DNA from: Verrucomicrobiia bacterium
GTDB taxonomy: Bacteria; Verrucomicrobiota; Verrucomicrobiia; Limisphaerales; CAIMTB01
DNA: 64,000 bases
Direction: 5' to 3'
Assembly (NCBI GenBank): GCA_019634625.1
Contig: JAHCBA010000006.1
Location: 1-64,000 of the forward strand
Shown here: piece after piece, positions 28,917 to 40,498 of the stretch
Layout of the letters: each line of letters opens with the position of its first letter
Numbering within the stretch: position 1 is the first letter of the stretch
The notes under the pieces: model-generated
What the model saw: the letters and a program-made list of their open reading frames with translations, nothing else
The model's database searches: none
What the model was told of the DNA's origin: nothing
Translations under genes and position numbers: made by a program

Positions 28917-29279
28917 ATGACCATTGAACTCCGCAAGTCCTTCCAGTTCGAGGCAGCCCACCTCCTCCCCCACCTGCCTGCCGATCACAAATGCCGCCGC
29001 CTCCACGGGCACAGCTTTGTCTGCGAAGTCGCCGTCAGCGGCCCCTGTCATCCCCACCTCGGCTGGGTGATGGACTACGCCGACATCAAGGCCGCCTTCC
29101 GTCCCCTCTGGGAACGCCTCGATCACCGCTACCTCAACGAGATCCCCGGCCTCGAAAACCCCACCAGCGAGAACATCGCCATCTGGATCTGGCGGGAATT
29201 GAAGCCGCACCTCCCGGCCCTCGTCGAAGTCGCCGTTGCTGAAACCTGCACCGCCCGCTGCATCTACCGGGGACCTTGA
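28917..29279 (+). CDS. queD: 6-carboxy-5,6,7,8-tetrahydropterin synthase (6-pyruvoyltetrahydropterin synthase family)
   Basis: 120 residues. Zinc ligands His15, His30 and His32 and the catalytic Cys26 form the family's CxxxHGH pattern; the second half has DHRYLNEI near residue 70, ENPTSENIA near residue 79 and the [10 protein letters not shown] end. QueD makes carboxytetrahydropterin from dihydroneopterin triphosphate in the queuosine pathway. No queC, queE or folE is adjacent, so a tetrahydrobiopterin-type role is a weaker alternative. Confidence 0.9.
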   Translation: MTIELRKSFQFEAAHLLPHLPADHKCRRLHGHSFVCEVAVSGPCHPHLGWVMDYADIKAAFRPLWERLDHRYLNEIPGLENPTSENIAIWIWRELKPHLPALVEVAVAETCTARCIYRGP

Positions 29280-29350
29280 ACCTGCCACCTGTTCGGCTCA
29301 TAACTCTCCTCGTTGTCCACGGGTCCGTGCGGACCAAACCGCCTATTGCC

Positions 29351-29872
29351 ATGACTCTGCGCCTATCCACCCTCGCCCTGGGCTTCCTCCTCCTCTCCCT
29401 GACCGCCGGCGCCGCGCCCAAAGTGGGCGATCCGGCCCCGGACTTCACGCTGCAGGCCAGCGATGGCAAGTCCTATCGCCTCAGCGACTTCCGAGGCAAG
29501 CAAGGGGTCGTCATTGCCTGGTTCCCCAAGGCCTTCACCGGCGGATGCACCGCCGAATGCCGTTCCCTCCGGGAGGTCAGCGCTGAGATCACCCGCGGTT
29601 CCGTCGCCCTGTTCGCCGCGTCCACCGACGACGTCGCCACCAACCGCAAGTTTGCCGAGTCGCTCGACCTCGACTACCCGATCCTGAGCGATCCCACCAA
29701 GACCGCCGCCACCGCCTACGGGGTGCTCAACGCCGCCAGCGGCCTCGCCTCCCGCTGGACCTTCTACATCGGCAAAGATGGGCGGATCGCCCACATCGAT
29801 CAGTCCGTGCAGCCCTCCAGCCATGGCAAAGCCGTGGCCGCGCAGGTCCAGAAACTCGGACTCGGTCGCTGA
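29351..29872 (+). CDS. exported thiol peroxidase of the BCP/PrxQ peroxiredoxin family
   Basis: 173 residues with a signal peptide (hydrophobic 4-20, cleavage near GAAP). The thioredoxin fold has [11 protein letters not shown] near residue 25 and the peroxidatic Cys66 in [13 protein letters not shown] second cysteine, Cys70, is four positions on, one closer than the usual +5 resolving cysteine of PrxQ. The ATG was chosen because it starts the signal peptide; a TTG start within the queD stop is possible but adds 25 unlikely residues. It reduces peroxides in the periplasm. Confidence 0.85.
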   Translation: MTLRLSTLALGFLLLSLTAGAAPKVGDPAPDFTLQASDGKSYRLSDFRGKQGVVIAWFPKAFTGGCTAECRSLREVSAEITRGSVALFAASTDDVATNRKFAESLDLDYPILSDPTKTAATAYGVLNAASGLASRWTFYIGKDGRIAHIDQSVQPSSHGKAVAAQVQKLGLGR

Positions 29873-29925
29873 CCTCCCAGCCGACGCGAGCGCAACTTGA
29901 CCGCCTCAGCCTTGTTCATACTCCC

Positions 29926-30816
29926 GTGCGAACGCCCACAATAGCGACCACTCTCGCCGGCCTGGTCTGCCTCGCCTTGATCCCCCAGCCCGCCCCGGCG
30001 CAGGATTTCCCGGACAGCCCCACTCCCGGCACCGACAACAACCCTTATCGCGCCATCGTCGCCCGCAACGCGTTCCGACTCAGGGAACCGGTCCCGCCAC
30101 CCCCACCCCCCGAGCCTCCGCCACCCGTCCCCGAAGTCCCCAAGATCGACGTGAAGATCGCCGGACTCGCCGAGATCGGGGGCGTCCGCTACGCCTACCT
30201 GGTCGTTCCGGATACCGACCGCCCCGGCCAGTTCGAGTATCCCGCCCTGAGTGACGATCCGTTGCGCGGGCGCAGCGTCCGCCATCGCAGCGGCCTCGAA
30301 GTCCGGGAAATCGACCTGAAGCAGCAGACCGTTCGAGTCCTCAATGGCGGCATCGAAACCACCCTCAATCTCAAGGAGAACGGTGTCACTTCCGCCCCCA
30401 CCCCGGCCGCCCGACCCGCCGCCCAGGCCGCCCGGCAAGCCGTGACCTCAGCCCGCCCCGCAAATCCCCCCGGCACCGCCGCCAGCTCCGGCGTCTCGTC
30501 CGAGCCCCTCATCTTCTCCCGCAACCCCAATCGGGCCAGCGGACCCGATGCCATGACCGCCGGCACCGACTACAACACGCAGGCCGGCGGTGCAAACTTC
30601 AGCGGCGGCACCGCCAACCTCCCCGCCCGGCCGGTGCGCACCGATCCGAATGCCCCGGTCGTCAATGCCCCCGCCGGTCCCGCCATCCCCGTCGAGCAGC
30701 AATACGATGTGCTGATCCGCCAGCGACAGGTCGCCGATTCCCTGGGAATTCCTCTTCCCCCGATCCCCGGACTCCCGGTCCCGTCTCCGCAGGGCGAACC
30801 TCCGCCGACCCCGTAG
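29926..30816 (+). CDS. periplasmic GspC/PilP-like protein, proline-rich
   Basis: 296 residues from a GTG start with a signal peptide ending near PAPAQ (residue 25). Residues 40-52 read YRAIVARNAFRL, like the short helix before the homology region of GspC-type proteins. A proline-rich linker (55-70) and a compact beta-rich domain (70-150) with IKIAGLAEIGG-like spacing follow. The rest is low-complexity Ala/Pro/Gly, probably disordered. A role as a secretion or pilus coupling protein is inference; the window has prepilin-like and PilT genes but not next to it. I do not recognise it with certainty. Confidence 0.5.
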   Translation: MRTPTIATTLAGLVCLALIPQPAPAQDFPDSPTPGTDNNPYRAIVARNAFRLREPVPPPPPPEPPPPVPEVPKIDVKIAGLAEIGGVRYAYLVVPDTDRPGQFEYPALSDDPLRGRSVRHRSGLEVREIDLKQQTVRVLNGGIETTLNLKENGVTSAPTPAARPAAQAARQAVTSARPANPPGTAASSGVSSEPLIFSRNPNRASGPDAMTAGTDYNTQAGGANFSGGTANLPARPVRTDPNAPVVNAPAGPAIPVEQQYDVLIRQRQVADSLGIPLPPIPGLPVPSPQGEPPPTP

Positions 30817-30834
30817 CCCGGGGATCGCTCCCGA

Positions 30835-31944
30835 TCAATCCCCGCCCGGAACGGACCCGATCTCCGACAAGGAGATCGCCCGGTGCTCCCGGGCACTCCG
30901 GTACGCCGCCTCCACCAACGCCATCGTCCGAAGATTGTCGCGGCCTCCAATCTCCGGTTCCTCCCCGCGCTCCAACGCCACCAGCAGTTGAGCCATGGTG
31001 CCAAGAAAGGCGTCCGGGAACCACGATGTCTTCCACTTCGGCTCGTTGAAGGCAGCATCCCCGCGGACCGCCCAGCGCATCCGGCTTGGCGTCGTGTACG
31101 GATCCCGGCACCACCCGATGTCCCCGATCGCCAGCCCTTCCGTCCCTTCCACCCGCCATTCGATCCGCAGGTCCGCCGGGCACCCCTCCCGGGCCGGCCC
31201 GGTCCAGGTGTCGTCAATGCCGATGCAGCGAAGCCCGGACGCATACTCGAGGATGTAGGTCGCGATGCCGTCCGTGTGCGGAAACGACGTCCGGGGATCC
31301 GTCCGCACACTGCAGTAGATCCGTTCCGGATCCCCGAACCAGTACCGGAAACAGTCGAGGTGATGGATCGACATGATCCGCAGCGTCACCCAGCCCAGAT
31401 CCTTCTGCCACGGCATCCAGTGGGGAATCGCCCGCATGTCGATGCTGGCCAGGATTGGCTCACCGAGATGCCCGTTTCGGATCAACGTCGCCGCCGCCCG
31501 GACGCTCGGGTCGTAGCGCATGTTCTGATTCACCCCCAGAACGATGCCCGCCTCCTCGCAGGCCCGGACCGCTTCCACCGCCTGCGCGTAATCCACCCCG
31601 AGCGGTTTCTGCGCCAGGATCCCTCGTACCGTCCGGCGACGGCACGCCTCCAGGATCAACGGCACCTGCGCCGCGGGGGGCACCGCCAGGTCGAGCACTT
31701 CGATCCCTCCATCCTCCAGCAGTTCCGCCACCGACGAACAGATCCGCGGTATCCCGTGCCTTTGGGCCACCTCCGCGGCTCTCGTGGCGTCGCGGGCGGC
31801 CAGCGCCACCGGACGCAGTCCCGCCTTCCCGTACGCCACAAGATGGCATTCCGAGGCGATGAAACCCGCCCCCACCATCCCGATCCTCCAATCCGTCCGC
31901 CCCGGCAATTCCGGTGCAATCCGCCATTCCATGACCCCATTCAA
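30835..31944 (-). CDS. Gfo/Idh/MocA family NAD(P)-dependent oxidoreductase
   Basis: 369 residues. Rossmann motif GMVGAGFIASECH near residue 22, QKPLG in place of the usual EKP near residue 112, and the substrate-side IHHLDCFRYW near residue 193. Such enzymes oxidise or reduce sugars and cyclitols; the substrate is unknown. It is divergent from an OPA-type transporter 171 bp away, which could be its uptake partner. An ATG four codons in (31932) is an equally good start. It is not closely similar to IolG at 552-1601. Confidence 0.8.
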   Translation of the reverse strand: MNGVMEWRIAPELPGRTDWRIGMVGAGFIASECHLVAYGKAGLRPVALAARDATRAAEVAQRHGIPRICSSVAELLEDGGIEVLDLAVPPAAQVPLILEACRRRTVRGILAQKPLGVDYAQAVEAVRACEEAGIVLGVNQNMRYDPSVRAAATLIRNGHLGEPILASIDMRAIPHWMPWQKDLGWVTLRIMSIHHLDCFRYWFGDPERIYCSVRTDPRTSFPHTDGIATYILEYASGLRCIGIDDTWTGPAREGCPADLRIEWRVEGTEGLAIGDIGWCRDPYTTPSRMRWAVRGDAAFNEPKWKTSWFPDAFLGTMAQLLVALERGEEPEIGGRDNLRTMALVEAAYRSAREHRAISLSEIGSVPGGD

Positions 31945-32115
31945 CCTCCGCCCCGCCCCCCTTGACCAGCCCCACCCCAGCCTTCCGTCCTGGGATCTTC
32001 ACGCATCCGACACCTTGCCGCCTTGCTCTCGAGACGTGACTGGCCAACGATCCCGCGGCCCGTGCGGAAACCGGGTGGCCGGGCGCCACACCCCCAGGGG
32101 TCGCCGATCCGCCCC

Positions 32116-33393
32116 ATGTCCAACCCAACCGCCCAGCCTCCCCCCGGCCCGGGAATCGTCCCGGCCTCCCGCCGCAGCGCCGTCTATCTCGCCGTACTGG
32201 TCATCGGGTACATCGGGGTGTACCTGTGCCGGAAGAACTTCTCCGTGGCCATCCCCATGCTCGGGGAGGCCTTCAACGCTTCCAAGGAGCAGATCGGTCA
32301 GATCGCCAGCCTCAGCACCATCGCCTATGTCATCGGTAAATTCGGCTTCGGCGTGGTCATCGACCGCTGGGGCGGCCGGGTCTGTTTTCTCGCCAGCCTG
32401 CTCTTCGTCGCCCTCTTTGGTGCGGCCGGCGGCCTCGCCCCGTCGCTCGGCATGCTGACCCTTTTCTACAGCCTCAACCGGCTGGCCGGTTCGGCGGGCT
32501 GGGGGGCCATGGTGAAGCTGGTTCCCGACTGGTTCCCGCCCCGCTGGCACGCCTTCGCCATGGCCGTGCTGTCCCTCGGCTTCGTCTTCGGGGGCGTCTG
32601 CGCCACCCTGCTCGCCGGCTGGATCGCCGGCGTCTCCGGCAACGACTGGCGCTGGGTGATGGGCGGGCCCTCGATCGTCCTCTTCGCCATCCTCGTCGCC
32701 TGCTGGCTCGCCCTCCCCCGTCCCCGTGCCAGGACCGATCCCGCCACCCCCACCCGCGAGGACGGACCCGGCTTCCAATGGAGTCAGGTGACCGAACTCT
32801 TCCGCATCCGGCGCTTCTGGGTGGTCTGCGCCCTCAGCTTCACGCTCACCCTGCTGCGCGAGACGTTCAACACCTGGACCGTGGACTTCTTCCGGACCGA
32901 AGGGGGGCCCGAAGTCTCGAATCGGATCGCGGCCTTTCTCTCGACCCCGTTCGATGCCTGCGGGGCGGTCGGCATCCTCCTCCTCGGCTGGGTCTTCGGG
33001 CGCACCACCTGGGGGCAGCGGAAGGCCCTGCTGTTCGTCATCCTCACCCTGCTGGCCGTCCTGCTCTGGGCCCTTCCCGCCCTGGCCCGCGAGGGGCTTG
33101 TCGCCGCCACCGTGGCCGTCGGCCTGGTCGGTTTCCTGACCTACGGACCCTACAGCCTGCTCGCCGGAGTTCTCGCCCTGGAAATCCGCGGCCGTGGCTA
33201 CGTTGCCACCGTGGCCGGGCTCGTGGATGGCGCGGGGTATCTTGCCGCAGTCATGGCCGGCGCCCAGTTCGGGCGGTTGCTGGACATCGGCGGCTATTCC
33301 CTCGCCTTCCCCTGCCTCGCCGTCCTCGCCCAGATCTCCGCCTTCCTCTGCCTCCTCCTCGATCCGCGGCGGTCCGGGCGCCCTAACCCATGA
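32116..33393 (+). CDS. OPA-type MFS transporter (organophosphate or sugar-phosphate/phosphate antiporter family)
   Basis: 425 residues with twelve predicted membrane helices. The first-helix sequence GYIGVYLCRKNFSVAIP near residue 35 matches the YxxRxNFS pattern of GlpT/UhpT relatives, and the DRWGGR loop is the MFS motif between helices 2 and 3. GlpT/UhpT swap organic phosphates for phosphate. The divergent oxidoreductase suggests a linked substrate. The 3' end overlaps the convergent TMEM14 gene by 11 bp. The chosen ATG gives MSNPTAQPP; longer upstream frames are unlikely. Confidence 0.83.
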   Translation: MSNPTAQPPPGPGIVPASRRSAVYLAVLVIGYIGVYLCRKNFSVAIPMLGEAFNASKEQIGQIASLSTIAYVIGKFGFGVVIDRWGGRVCFLASLLFVALFGAAGGLAPSLGMLTLFYSLNRLAGSAGWGAMVKLVPDWFPPRWHAFAMAVLSLGFVFGGVCATLLAGWIAGVSGNDWRWVMGGPSIVLFAILVACWLALPRPRARTDPATPTREDGPGFQWSQVTELFRIRRFWVVCALSFTLTLLRETFNTWTVDFFRTEGGPEVSNRIAAFLSTPFDACGAVGILLLGWVFGRTTWGQRKALLFVILTLLAVLLWALPALAREGLVAATVAVGLVGFLTYGPYSLLAGVLALEIRGRGYVATVAGLVDGAGYLAAVMAGAQFGRLLDIGGYSLAFPCLAVLAQISAFLCLLLDPRRSGRPNP

Positions 33394-33682
33394 ACATCAT
33401 GACCCTCAGGACCAGCGCGGCGATGGTCAGCAGGGTCAGCATCCCCGCCGGCATGAACTTGCGGGTCTTCTGGTAACGGATCGCGAAAACCACCACCAGG
33501 ATCGCCAGAATCAGATCGCCCGCGTGCGCCCAGCCCAGCAAGCCCAACGCCGCCGCGGCCAGCAGTGCCCCTGACACCAGCGAGGTGACCAGCGACACCA
33601 TGCTCCTGGCCTTCACATATCCGTACACGCCCCCGGCAACAAGGACGACCAGGTAGATCCAGAGGATGACTTCGGGTTTCAT
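33383..33682 (-). CDS. TMEM14-like small membrane protein
   Basis: 99 residues with four predicted membrane helices and the family motif YGYVKARSMVSLVTSLVSGALL (given across residues 20-41). The start MKPEVILWIYL begins the first helix directly. It is the second TMEM14 family member here (the other at 16367) but the proteins are not close copies. It converges on the OPA transporter gene with an 11-bp overlap. Role unknown. Confidence 0.78.
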   Translation of the reverse strand: MKPEVILWIYLVVLVAGGVYGYVKARSMVSLVTSLVSGALLAAAALGLLGWAHAGDLILAILVVVFAIRYQKTRKFMPAGMLTLLTIAALVLRVMMFMG

Positions 33683-33796
33683 GAGTCGTTTTTGGGTCGG
33701 CGCCAACCCGCCTCCCATCCCTTCAGGGCGGCACGTCGGCGAGCCGCTAGGCTGATTCACCGGGAAACATCCTCCAAGTCCGGAATTTCCAGCCCC

Positions 33797-33948
33797 GATG
33801 GGGTCGGTAACGGGCCAGCGAATTGGAGGGACGAGCTCCGCGAGTCCTCAACCCAACGCTCCACACCGTTGCGGCCTCGTGGAACCCGGCCCTCCGAAGC
33901 GCCGCTTGGCGGAATTCGCGCCTTTACCCACAACTCCGGGATGCACGG
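33797..33948 (+). repeat. dispersed intergenic palindromic element, copy D (left end decayed)
   Basis: The core is at 33824, the opposing CCCTCCGA near 33890, and the right end CCACAACTCCGGGATGCAC is intact. The left inverted end is not recognisable. It lies between the TMEM14 gene and the 3' end of oxyR. Confidence 0.8.
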
Positions 33949-33970
33949 CGGACCGTCCCGCCCATCGGAT

Positions 33971-34894
33971 TCAACCCCGCCCGGGGACGGTCGCCCGTGC
34001 GGCGGAACGGGACGGCCGCTCCCGCAGATGCTCCATCAGCGCCTTCACCGCCTGGCTCTGGAATCGCTGCCCATTCCAGACCATCGCCACCGTCCGGTTC
34101 GGCTTCTCACCCCGGAACGATCGATACACGCGCTGGTCACTCGCATCGAGGCCCCGCGCCATTTCCGGGACGATCGAGACTCCGTGGCCCAGGGCGACCA
34201 GTTCCTGGATCGTGGCCAGCTGGCTCGTGCGCTCCACGGTCACGGGCTGCACGGACTCCCTCCGGCAAAAGGACGCGATGTTCTCCGACAGGCAATGCAC
34301 CTCGTTGAGGGTCACGAAGGGGAGGCCCTCCAACGCACCAATCGCCACGGTCTTCGTCGCGGACAACGGATGCCCGGCCGGCAGGACCAGGAGCAGTTCT
34401 TCCTCAAACACCGGCTCGACCTCCAATCCCCCGGCCGCCACAGGCAACGCCAGGATGGCCATGTCGATTTCGCCACGAACGCACCGCTTGACCAGGTTGT
34501 CCGTCGTGTCCTCCTGGACCACCGTCAGGACGTCCGGGTGCTTCCCGGCAAAGCTCCTCAACAGCCGCGGCAGGAAATAGGGAGCGATGGTCGGAATCGC
34601 CCCAAGCCGGATCCGGGCCCGGTGGCCCGCCTCCGACAGCTCGGCGAAGGTGTCCTCCATGAACTGCAGGATCTCCCTCGCGCGATCCAGCAGCCTTTCC
34701 CCCAGTTCCGTGAGCACCACTTCCCTCGGCTTCCGCTCAAACAACGGCTGACCCAGTTGCTCCTCCATCTTCTGAATGGCACGGCTCAACGCCGGCTGGG
34801 AGAGATGCAGCTCCTCCGCCGCACGCGTGAAGTTCCTCGTCCGCGCCAGGGCCACGAACTGCTCGAGCAGATGAAGACTCAGGTCGTTCCTCAC
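33971..34894 (-). CDS. oxyR: LysR-family peroxide sensor OxyR
   Basis: 307 residues from a GTG start; an ATG 13 codons upstream (34933) is possible but adds a tail overlapping the operator. The N-terminal winged helix (LEQFVALARTRNFTRAAEELHLSQ in residues 10-33) and a LysR effector domain are clear. Cys201 and Cys210 sit in VHCLSENIASFC, nine residues apart, as in the E. coli redox pair Cys199/Cys208, so it should form a disulfide on peroxide. It is divergent from katG across a 53-bp dyad, the classic arrangement for self-regulation and katG activation. Confidence 0.92.
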   Translation of the reverse strand: MRNDLSLHLLEQFVALARTRNFTRAAEELHLSQPALSRAIQKMEEQLGQPLFERKPREVVLTELGERLLDRAREILQFMEDTFAELSEAGHRARIRLGAIPTIAPYFLPRLLRSFAGKHPDVLTVVQEDTTDNLVKRCVRGEIDMAILALPVAAGGLEVEPVFEEELLLVLPAGHPLSATKTVAIGALEGLPFVTLNEVHCLSENIASFCRRESVQPVTVERTSQLATIQELVALGHGVSIVPEMARGLDASDQRVYRSFRGEKPNRTVAMVWNGQRFQSQAVKALMEHLRERPSRSAARATVPGRG

Positions 34895-34921
34895 GACCTC
34901 AGCCTGGCTATGCGGTCCGTG

Positions 34922-34974
34922 TATCGCAAGCATACCTCGAATGCATTGGATGCATCGTCCGGTTTTCTGCGATA
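34922..34974. promoter_or_regulatory. candidate OxyR operator and katG promoter
   Basis: Two nested inverted repeats share one centre at 34948. The outer pair is TATCGCA (34922-34928) and TGCGATA (34968-34974). The inner pair is ATGCAT-TGG-ATGCAT (34941-34955). Four half-sites over 53 bp fit an OxyR tetramer. A possible katG promoter, TTGGAT (34946-34951), 17 bp, GCGATA (34969-34974), lies inside it. The half-sites do not match the E. coli ATAG consensus exactly. Confidence 0.65.
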
Positions 34975-34981
34975 ACCGTAG

Positions 34982-37315
<2,334 letters not shown>

Positions 37316-37358
37316 ACCCGTTCCCAAGGGTGGCTGGCAGTCACCCCGCCCATCGACC

Positions 37359-37397
37359 GGCCCTCCCGGCGCCCAAACGCCGGGAGGGCCTTTGTGT
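37359..37397 (+). terminator. rho-independent terminator of katG
   Basis: A perfect 13-bp GC-rich stem (GGCCCTCCCGGCG at 37359-37371 and its complement at 37378-37390) with a six-base loop, followed by TTTGTGT. It lies 44 bp after the katG stop. Confidence 0.85.
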
Positions 37398-37509
37398 CTG
37401 GCCATTCTCGGGAGCAGCGTGCGTCCCCTTGGGCGCGCACTCCGTCGGCTTGATTCTCCGATCGGGGTCGGGGTCGGTATCGCTTTCGGAATCGAACCGG
37501 AACGAGCCG

Positions 37510-38208
37510 TCACCCCGTCACCGGACCGCTCTCCACCAACCGGTATCCCGCGCCGTGCACGGTCAGCAGGTGACGCGGCCGCGCGGGGTTGGGCTCGATC
37601 TTCGCGCGGATTGCCGCGACGTGCGTGTCCACCGTGCGCGTGGTCGGGAACGAACCGTAGCCCCAGATCAGATCCAGGAATTGTTCCCGCGAGACCACCC
37701 CGCCCCGGGCCTCGGCCAGCAGCCGCAGCATCTCGAACTCCTTCGTCGTGAAGTGCGCCGCCTTCCTTCCCCGCCGCGCCGTGCGACGCCGGAAATCCAC
37801 TTCGAGTTCCCCCAGCCGCAAGTGGTCCACCGGCACCTCGGACCGTCCCGCCCGCCGCAACAGCGCCCGCACCCGCGCCAGCAGTTCCTCCGTGCTGAAC
37901 GGCTTCGCCAGGTAATCGTCCGCCCCGGCGTCCAGTCCGGTGACCCGGTCCCGCACCCCGCCCTTCGCCGTCAGCAGCAACACCGGAATCCTCTGTCCCA
38001 CCCGACGCAGTTCCTTCACCAGCGCGAATCCGTCGATCCCGGGCAGCATGACATCCAGCACGATCAGGTCGGGCTGCTCGGACCGTGCCCCATTGAGGCC
38101 GGACACGCCGTCCGCCGCCGTCAGCACCCGGTGCCCCTCCGCCGACAGCAGATCCTCCAGCGCGCGGCGCATGGGGTACTCGTCCTCGATCACCAGGATG
38201 CGGCTCAT
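37510..38208 (-). CDS. OmpR/PhoB-family response regulator
   Basis: 232 residues. Receiver domain with acidic pair Glu8-Asp9, phosphoacceptor Asp52 (LIVLDVMLPG) and the KPF lysine near residue 103. The C-terminal winged-helix domain (about 130-225) ends in THVAAIRAKIE and HLLTVHGAGYRL. It is activated by the histidine kinase whose gene starts upstream; the two overlap by 4 bp. Targets unknown. Confidence 0.93.
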   Translation of the reverse strand: MSRILVIEDEYPMRRALEDLLSAEGHRVLTAADGVSGLNGARSEQPDLIVLDVMLPGIDGFALVKELRRVGQRIPVLLLTAKGGVRDRVTGLDAGADDYLAKPFSTEELLARVRALLRRAGRSEVPVDHLRLGELEVDFRRRTARRGRKAAHFTTKEFEMLRLLAEARGGVVSREQFLDLIWGYGSFPTTRTVDTHVAAIRAKIEPNPARPRHLLTVHGAGYRLVESGPVTG

Positions 38209-40370
38209 GACGTCGCGGGAGGCGTGGGGCGCGATGGCCCGTCCGGTTCCAGTGGCAATTCCATCACACAGCACGTTCCGCGGCCGGTCGAAGGCGCCTC
38301 CTCGATCCACACACGACCCCCGTGCGCCTCGACCAGGTGCCGGACGATCGTCAGTCCGATGCCGATTCCCGGCGTCTCGCGGCGCAGTTCCCCCCCGAGC
38401 CGTTGGAACGGTTCGAACACCCGGGCGCGGTCCGCCGGCGGAATCCCGGGCCCATCGTCCTCGACCCCGAGTCGGAACCGGTCCCCGCCCGGTGTCCGTT
38501 CGAGCCGGATCCGGATCTCCCCGCCGGCGGGCGCGTGCTTCAAGGCATTGTCCAGCACGTTGGCCAGTGCCTGACGCACGGCCCGCCCGTCCACCGTCGC
38601 CGTCAAGGACTCCACCCCGGGCGCCCGGAGCACCTGCACCCGCACGCCGCGCTCCTCACCCGCCATCGATGCGAACTCCGCACTGTCCTCGACCAGTGCC
38701 GCCACATCCGTCGGCTCCGGTTCCAACCGCCGCCGGCCCCGGTCGATCCGCGACAGATCGAGCACGTTGTCCACCAGGACGCCCAACCGCCGGCACTCGC
38801 GCCCGATCAACCGGAGGCATTCCCGACGCCGGTCCGGTTCGGGAATCCGGTCGTGTTCGAGGTTGTCCACCAGGAGCCGCACGCTGGCCAGCGGCGCGCG
38901 CAGTTCGTGGGACACGGCGGCGACGAAGTTCGACTTCCGCACGCCCAACCGGTGCTGCCGCACCAGCGAACGCCACAACGTCCACGCCGCCGCCGCGGTC
39001 AGACCGCACGCCGCAATGACCACCGCCGTCAGCAACCGTCCCCGGCGCCGCATCCCGGCGTGGTACGACGCCGGGTCCACCAACGCCATGGCCACGGTCA
39101 CCGTCGCGCCCCCCTGCAGTCGTCGCTCCGCCAGACCGCGTCCGCCCCCGGCTTCGGCCGCCGAAAGGACCGCCTCCATCAGCCCACCGCGCGCCGCCGC
39201 TTCCGCGAATCGCGCCGCCTCGTCCGTGAACCAGCCCGCCGGTTCCTCATGCGTCCATCGCAGCCCTGTCTCCGTCCCCACCCGCAGTGCCCACTTGAAA
39301 TGGCCCGCCGGATCCAGCAGCCGGATCATCCCCCGCGCGCCCTCCACCAACCCCTCCCATCGATGCAATCCGTACTCACGGACCTCCCTGTCGTTCCCGT
39401 CCCGGTCCGTGGAACGTGCCACGGCCAGCCACGGCACGTCGTCGAGTTCAAACCGCAGCACCTCCGGCCACTCGCGACCCGACCCTCGCCCCGAAGTCCC
39501 CATCTCCCCGACCGCCGCCCGCCATGCCGCGTGGGCCTGGCGGGCCAGATCCCGGCGTCGCAGGGAAACCTCGAGTCGCGCCGCCGCGGTCCGGCTGGTT
39601 CCACCCGCCGCCAATCCCGGCAGCAACGCACGCACCCGGTCCAGCGCGGCCTCCGTCAACGGCGTGGAAGGCTGCCCTGCCAGGGCCTCGATCCAGCCCG
39701 TCTCCCCGATCTCGCGCCACGCGGCCGGCCACCGGTCCGCCTGCCCTGCCACCCCATCCAGAATGCCGTGCAACGCCAGATCCCGGATGGCCACCCCGGC
39801 GGACGTGGTCATCCCGGGAGTCGCCCACTGGAACGCGGTCCGCCACGCCTCGACTGCCCGGGCCGCCTCGCCGGCCGCACCCAACGCCTGCCCCCGCAAC
39901 ACCGCCAACCGGGCCTGCGCCCCGAGGTCTGCCTGTAACTCCTCCACCTCCGACCGTTCCTCGATCAACGCATCGAGCAGCGCCACCGCCGTCAGCGCGT
40001 CGCCGCCCTCCAACGCCCTCCGCGCCCGATCCCAATCTTCCCTCCAGGCCCCGGACATCGTCGCCTCCGCCGGGTCCGGTTGCGGCGGCCAGGGTCCCCG
40101 GGCCGGCCAGAGCAGGGTTCCATCGAGCTTCATCGCCAACCGCAACGGCCCTCCTCCCTCTTCCGCGTCCTCGCCCAGCCCCTGCATCACCGCGCCCACG
40201 GCCGCCTCGGAAAAGTTGCGGGCGAACATCGTCGTCTCCGCCATCGACGCCTTCCGATCCAGCGCTGTCGTCCACGCGGTCATCGCCGCCAGCGCCAGGG
40301 CCGGCAGCATCAACGCCGCTGCCAGAACCGCGTAATGACGGGGAGGTTGGGCTGCCGGGTCAGGGATCAT
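38205..40370 (-). CDS. membrane sensor histidine kinase
   Basis: 721 residues. First membrane helix at about 14-36, a large periplasmic region of about 400 residues, second helix near residue 450, then the dimerisation domain with phospho-accepting His488 in AVSHELRAPL and the ATPase domain with Asn608 in the N-box (LDNALKHAP), DDGPGIP and GIGIGL motifs. The periplasmic part is long and alanine-rich with TPR-like helices and resembles no sensor domain I can name. It pairs with the response regulator (ATGA overlap). A palindrome sits at 40375-40411, directly before the start codon. Confidence 0.9.
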   Translation of the reverse strand: MIPDPAAQPPRHYAVLAAALMLPALALAAMTAWTTALDRKASMAETTMFARNFSEAAVGAVMQGLGEDAEEGGGPLRLAMKLDGTLLWPARGPWPPQPDPAEATMSGAWREDWDRARRALEGGDALTAVALLDALIEERSEVEELQADLGAQARLAVLRGQALGAAGEAARAVEAWRTAFQWATPGMTTSAGVAIRDLALHGILDGVAGQADRWPAAWREIGETGWIEALAGQPSTPLTEAALDRVRALLPGLAAGGTSRTAAARLEVSLRRRDLARQAHAAWRAAVGEMGTSGRGSGREWPEVLRFELDDVPWLAVARSTDRDGNDREVREYGLHRWEGLVEGARGMIRLLDPAGHFKWALRVGTETGLRWTHEEPAGWFTDEAARFAEAAARGGLMEAVLSAAEAGGGRGLAERRLQGGATVTVAMALVDPASYHAGMRRRGRLLTAVVIAACGLTAAAAWTLWRSLVRQHRLGVRKSNFVAAVSHELRAPLASVRLLVDNLEHDRIPEPDRRRECLRLIGRECRRLGVLVDNVLDLSRIDRGRRRLEPEPTDVAALVEDSAEFASMAGEERGVRVQVLRAPGVESLTATVDGRAVRQALANVLDNALKHAPAGGEIRIRLERTPGGDRFRLGVEDDGPGIPPADRARVFEPFQRLGGELRRETPGIGIGLTIVRHLVEAHGGRVWIEEAPSTGRGTCCVMELPLEPDGPSRPTPPATS

Positions 40371-40374
40371 GGCA

Positions 40375-40411
40375 AGGGGGTCAAATCACGACATTTTCCA
40401 AAGACCCCCCT
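40375..40411. repeat. short palindrome related to the REP-like element at 51909
   Basis: AGGGGGTC and GACCCCCCT face each other across about 20 bp. The 13-base string GGGGTCAAATCAC is identical to that in the element at 51909-51973. It is immediately upstream of the histidine kinase start. Confidence 0.5.
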
Positions 40412-40498
40412 GTAGGCGCCGACGTGAGGCGGTGCGCGGAAGAGGGGTGCATGGGATTGCGGACTCGCCGAGTTCGTCACTCCGGAAGGGGATCGGAT

